Assembly: GCF_018882365.1 (NCBI RefSeq)
Contig: NZ_JACVOP010000001.1
Span: forward strand, 124,001-188,000
Length of the DNA stretch: 64,000 nucleotides
Direction of reading: 5' to 3'
Source of the DNA: Polynucleobacter sp. 71A-WALBACH
Lineage (GTDB): Bacteria > Pseudomonadota > Gammaproteobacteria > Burkholderiales > Burkholderiaceae
The notes beneath the pieces are model-generated. The model saw only the letters and a list, made by a program, of their open reading frames with translations. It had not been told where the DNA came from and ran no database searches. Made by a program: the position numbers and the translations under genes. Shown here in pieces: positions 60,621 to 64,000 of the stretch (positions are counted from its first letter, which is position 1; every line of letters begins with the position of its first letter).

Positions 60621-61658
60621 ATGAATCGTATTCTGATCATCGCGCCCAACTGGATTGGCGATGCCGTAATGTCCCAGCCTCTGCTGGCGAATCTCAAAGT
60701 AATTTACCCGCAGTCTCAAATTGATGTTTTAGCAAGCCCTTGGGTTGCGCCGATTTATCGCGCCTGCGCAGAAGTACAGCAAGTCATCGAAGCGCGGCTA
60801 GAACACAAGCAATTGCAATGGAGCTTACGCAAGCAACTCGCAAAGCAACTGGAGTCGAATCAATACGATGCCTGCTTTGTTCTGCCCAATAGCTTGAAAT
60901 CTGCCCTCATTCCTTGGCTCGCCAACATTCCGCTTCGGATTGGCTATCGTGGAGAGATGCGCTTTGGTTTAATTAATTTTGCTTTAGATAATCCAAGCAA
61001 GATTCATCGTCCACCCATGGCAAATCATTACCTTGCGCTCTGCAATGTAATGAACCATTTAAAAGAAATTGATAGCAAAAAGCCTGCAGACCCTAAACTC
61101 AATATTTCACCTGTAGCCAAAGCATCTATCGGCACAAAGTTGCAAGCGGCATCCATTAATGAGAAATCAATCTATGTGCTGTGTCCGGGTGCCGAGTACG
61201 GAGCAACAAAACGCTGGCCTACCGAGCACTTCGCTAATCTTGCGCAGCAGTTAATTGAAAACGAACCAGACGCTCATGTGATTCTTCTGGGTAGCAAGAG
61301 TGATCACGCTTTAGGCGAACAAATTCTTTCAAAAATGGCAAATACTTCTCAGATACAGAACTGGTGTGGGGAGACTTCACTCGATGAAGCGATCGCGCTC
61401 ATTGGCTTAAGTAAGGCACTGGTCAGTAATGACTCTGGCTTAATGCATATTGGTGCTGCTTTAAAAGTACCGCAGGTGGCGATTTTTGGGTCAAGCGACC
61501 CACACCATACTCCACCACTGTCCGATAGAGCCGAAGTGATTTGGCTTAACTTACCATGTAGTCCTTGCCATAAAAGAGAGTGTCCACTGGGCCATCTCAA
61601 ATGCTTAAAAGATATTTCGCCTACAACAGTATTAGGCGCAATACAAACGCTCCACTAA
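60621..61658 (+). CDS. waaF: Lipopolysaccharide heptosyltransferase II
   Basis: Adds the second heptose of the LPS inner core at the cytoplasmic face. The 345-residue GT9 enzyme starts MNRILIIAPNWIGDAVMSQPLL and has LCPGAEYGATKRWP, VSNDSGLMHIGAALKVPQVAIFGSSDPHHTPP and the CSPCHKRECPLGHLKCL end typical of WaaF. The ATG at 60621 is chosen over an upstream non-ATG start. Confidence 0.94.
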   Translation: MNRILIIAPNWIGDAVMSQPLLANLKVIYPQSQIDVLASPWVAPIYRACAEVQQVIEARLEHKQLQWSLRKQLAKQLESNQYDACFVLPNSLKSALIPWLANIPLRIGYRGEMRFGLINFALDNPSKIHRPPMANHYLALCNVMNHLKEIDSKKPADPKLNISPVAKASIGTKLQAASINEKSIYVLCPGAEYGATKRWPTEHFANLAQQLIENEPDAHVILLGSKSDHALGEQILSKMANTSQIQNWCGETSLDEAIALIGLSKALVSNDSGLMHIGAALKVPQVAIFGSSDPHHTPPLSDRAEVIWLNLPCSPCHKRECPLGHLKCLKDISPTTVLGAIQTLH

Positions 61659-61705
61659 AACACTCGATTAATTTTGTAGATTCTTACATCATCAGAAAGT
61701 AAGCT

Positions 61706-62140
61706 ATGTCTAAACTTGCCAGACTTTTTCATAACGCCGATGAGGTAGTAGAAGCATGGCGCGATGCCTTAAAACATCGTGATGTTAAAGGGGCTCTAGC
61801 AATCTGGTTAGATGATGACTCGATTACTTGTGTACTTCCAGAGGGTCAACGCCTGAGTGGTCATGCAGAAATCAGGGCGGGCTTAGAGCGCCTCTTGGCG
61901 AAACAAGCTCTTTTTTTAGAGCCGATTGCCTGCATTAGCCATTCTGTTTTAGGTGCTGCGGTATACGACACTACTGAAGCAGTGCATCTGCGCGATGATC
62001 AAATTGAGGCGGAGTTCTTTCTCAACATCACCCTGGTTCTCCTGCAGGATAGTCAAGGTTGGCGCATTGCCCACCTGCATGCCAGTCACTCGACCGAAGA
62101 GACCTTTGATGCACCTTCTACTCCACACGGACTGCATTAA
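61706..62140 (+). CDS. NTF2-like (SnoaL / DUF4440-type) protein
   Basis: A 144-residue protein with the cone-shaped NTF2 fold pattern: an N-terminal helix pair (DEVVEAWRDALKHRDVKGALAIWLDDDSITCVLPEG) followed by strands, ending GWRIAHLHASHS. These small proteins range from isomerases to binding proteins, and no catalytic residues single out a role. It lies between waaF and the conserved protein, same strand. Confidence 0.75.
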   Translation: MSKLARLFHNADEVVEAWRDALKHRDVKGALAIWLDDDSITCVLPEGQRLSGHAEIRAGLERLLAKQALFLEPIACISHSVLGAAVYDTTEAVHLRDDQIEAEFFLNITLVLLQDSQGWRIAHLHASHSTEETFDAPSTPHGLH

Positions 62141-62168
62141 TTGGTAATGTTGCCAAGATTGCCACGCT

Positions 62169-62783
62169 ATGGATGAGCAAGTACTGCGGTCTCTAATCAA
62201 GTGGCCCAATGTACCTCATTGTTTTGGCTGGCTAGCCCTTGATCGCCGCGGTCAATGGCGTATGCGTGATGAATTCGCACAAGCCAATCACTTAGCTGGG
62301 AGCGTAATCCAGCACGCCGCCCTCAATGAATTTATCTCCAGAAATTATGCGCATGATTCTTTGGGTAGGTATTTTTTTCAGAATGGCCCTCAAAGGGTTT
62401 TCATCACACTAGATGCAACGCCCTGGATTGCCAGAATCATTCCCAGTGAAAGTGGTCATCAACTATTAACCCAGTGTGGTACAGAGATAAGACCAGATGG
62501 CGCCCTGAGTGATGAAAAAGGCAATATCTACATCACTGGATTAATACCGCAATCACATTCCGATCAAATTGATGGCGCAGTATTTACTAAAACAGAATCT
62601 CTATCAGTTGCACTATTACACGATCACGACTTAGATCTTTTTTCAGAGCAATCCAAAGTGCAAGAAGATGCTTGTAGCTTTAGGGGTACTTGGCAATGGG
62701 AAGGCAAGGACCTACCAATTGAGCCCATTCTCTCCGCTGAACTGAGTGAGCGATTTCAATTCGTTAAAGCACCTAGCAATTAA
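62169..62783 (+). CDS. Conserved Burkholderiales protein (DUF2946-like)
   Basis: A 204-residue cytosolic protein beginning MDEQVLRSLIKWPNVPHCFGWLALDRRGQWRMRD and containing HAALNEFISRNYAHD and YFFQNGPQRVFITLDATPWI. I recall this pattern as a conserved protein of Burkholderiales often labelled DUF2946; that label is from memory. No known catalytic motif. It ends one base before the convergent M48 protease gene ends. Confidence 0.7.
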   Translation: MDEQVLRSLIKWPNVPHCFGWLALDRRGQWRMRDEFAQANHLAGSVIQHAALNEFISRNYAHDSLGRYFFQNGPQRVFITLDATPWIARIIPSESGHQLLTQCGTEIRPDGALSDEKGNIYITGLIPQSHSDQIDGAVFTKTESLSVALLHDHDLDLFSEQSKVQEDACSFRGTWQWEGKDLPIEPILSAELSERFQFVKAPSN

Positions 62784-64000
62784 TTAGCTGGGCATATTTT
62801 TGCCCTGCTCCTTCAATTCCTCTTGATATTGCTTTTGTATTTCACGAAGGCGCGCATCAATGCTGGAGGCTTGATAAAAGTCAGCACCACCAGAGCTTCT
62901 AGCAATTTTGAGCTGCTCAATTGCTGAAGGCCATGCACCCTCAAGCGCATACTTTTCCCCAAGCGCGTAATGACGCATCGGGATATTTTTAGCCTGATCA
63001 TAGGCATTGGATAGCATGGTCCACCACACCACCTCATTGGGTTGCGCTCTAGTTCGCGCCTTTAACCAAGTAATGGCGTCATTGGTACGACCCAGCTTGA
63101 GATAAGCATTCATCATCGCCGCACCAGCGGCATAGGACTGTGGGTAAGCTTTTAAAGTAGCCTGCGCAATTTGCAAGGCTTCATCACCCTTACCTTTAGC
63201 CAATGCTAACTCAGAAGCCGTGATATCTAAAGAGAGGCTTTGCCGCTGAATAGGTGATCCTGGAGCGCTAGCGCTATTAGCAAGATTACGCGCTTGTTGC
63301 AAATAGCTGGTGGCCTGATCAAACTTACCTTGTTTTTGGGCAACGAGTGCAAGCCCATAAAAGCCTTCCATCTGCTTGCCAGGAGCTGACTGTTTACTCA
63401 AACCTTCAAAGGTATTTTTTAAGTCGTACATCTGACTAGAACTTCCAGATTGCTCCATGCGGGCGCGCGCCTTTACCAAGTAAAACTCAACGGCCGTAGG
63501 TACATTGCGATTAGGGATATTGCGAGCACGATCTTGCATATCCGCAATACGATCTGTAGTTAACGGGTGAGTACGTACATAGGCTGGAACCCCGTTATCC
63601 ATGATGCCAGTTGCTTTTTGTAGGCGCTGGAAAAAACCTGGCGCACCATTGACGTCATAACCACTTGCACTAAGTATCTGAAAGCCAATACGGTCAGCCT
63701 CGCGCTCAGCATCTCTTGAGTAGGAGAGTTGGTTATTCACGGCCATCGCTTGACCGCCCTGCATTAACCCAGAAGCTGCGCCAGGATTACGTGAAGCCGC
63801 TAGCGCACCTAGCAAAATACCAGCAAGCGCAATCATGGTGTTGGTAGCTTGCTTATCCATTTGACGTGCTAGATGACGCTGCAAAACGTGGCCCGTCTCG
63901 TGACCCATAACTGAGGCTACTTCAGAATCTGTTTCAGCGCTAACCAATAACCCGGTATGGAAACCAATAAACCCACCAGGCAATGCAAACGCATTAATAC
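62784..64000 (-). CDS. bepA: M48-family metalloprotease with TPR repeats (BepA-like), 5' end beyond window
   Basis: A periplasmic protease/chaperone thought to check outer-membrane protein assembly. The visible 405 codons include the zinc site HETGH (in GHETGHVLQRHL), the third ligand region READRIGFQILSASGYD, and about five C-terminal TPR-like repeats (from about LVKARARMEQ). This order matches E. coli BepA. The frame is open to the right edge with INAFALPGG before the first visible methionine, so the signal peptide and true start lie outside. Confidence 0.9.
   Translation of the reverse strand, partial: INAFALPGGFIGFHTGLLVSAETDSEVASVMGHETGHVLQRHLARQMDKQATNTMIALAGILLGALAASRNPGAASGLMQGGQAMAVNNQLSYSRDAEREADRIGFQILSASGYDVNGAPGFFQRLQKATGIMDNGVPAYVRTHPLTTDRIADMQDRARNIPNRNVPTAVEFYLVKARARMEQSGSSSQMYDLKNTFEGLSKQSAPGKQMEGFYGLALVAQKQGKFDQATSYLQQARNLANSASAPGSPIQRQSLSLDITASELALAKGKGDEALQIAQATLKAYPQSYAAGAAMMNAYLKLGRTNDAITWLKARTRAQPNEVVWWTMLSNAYDQAKNIPMRHYALGEKYALEGAWPSAIEQLKIARSSGGADFYQASSIDARLREIQKQYQEELKEQGKNMPS

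Overview
The window looks like a chromosomal stretch of a small-genome betaproteobacterium of the Burkholderiaceae, most likely Polynucleobacter. This rests on moderate GC, short intergenic gaps, a split pntAA/pntAB/pntB transhydrogenase, the ilvE / CHCC zinc-finger / heptosyltransferase run, the pgk-pyk-fba-purC-purE-purK-sua5 run, and protein sequences closest to that group as far as I can recall. The genus is an inference; no search was run.

Layout. 1-12.5 kb is mostly core: waaA (cut by the left edge), purB, a glutathione S-transferase, mnmA, the pnt operon, a secreted cupin, an oxalate/formate-type transporter, a MarR-like regulator with a small secreted protein, and the CIRCE-controlled groES-groEL operon. 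Between pntB and groEL lies a decayed composite of the 3' ends of both genes, best read as the scar of an old tandem duplication. 12.9-17.9 kb carries a DUF779 protein, an ExaC-like aldehyde dehydrogenase and a divergent GAF-Fis regulator without an AAA+ domain, tRNA-Lys(CUU) with an unusual C1/C72 end, a small lipoprotein, and a tandem glycine riboswitch upstream of a broken-looking leader ORF and panD.

18-22.8 kb is an accessory block: a lone tyrosine recombinase and an arsenic cluster (aqpS-arsC-arsR divergent from arsD-arsA) with no ArsB or Acr3 pump. 23-38.8 kb is a self-contained glycolate route. A permease (GlcA/LldP) and glycolate oxidase GlcDEF face, across two LysR regulators, an operon encoding Gcl, Hyi, GlxR, glycerate kinase, pyruvate kinase and enolase plus one unknown protein. 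Together these could carry glycolate through glyoxylate, tartronate semialdehyde, glycerate, 2-phosphoglycerate and PEP to pyruvate.

38.9-45.9 kb is a Tn7-like transposon core (tnsA, tnsB, tnsC and two different tniQ genes) with two unrecognised ORFs on its left and no CRISPR or cas genes in view. 46.2-50.1 kb holds a degenerate, frame-split EAL-like gene, a NarL/BvgA-type response regulator and a BvgS-like hybrid kinase, together resembling the Bordetella BvgR/BvgA/BvgS set. 50.2-64 kb returns to core genes: dacB, a convergent sua5-purK-purE-purC-fba-pyk-pgk run, then ilvE, a zinc-finger protein, a heptosyltransferase, an NTF2-like protein, a conserved Burkholderiales protein and a BepA-like M48 protease cut by the right edge.

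A second pyruvate kinase gene in the core glycolytic run (56.6-58.0 kb) supports reading the one in the glycolate operon as a pathway-dedicated copy. A short intergenic repeat recurs at three places next to accessory DNA.
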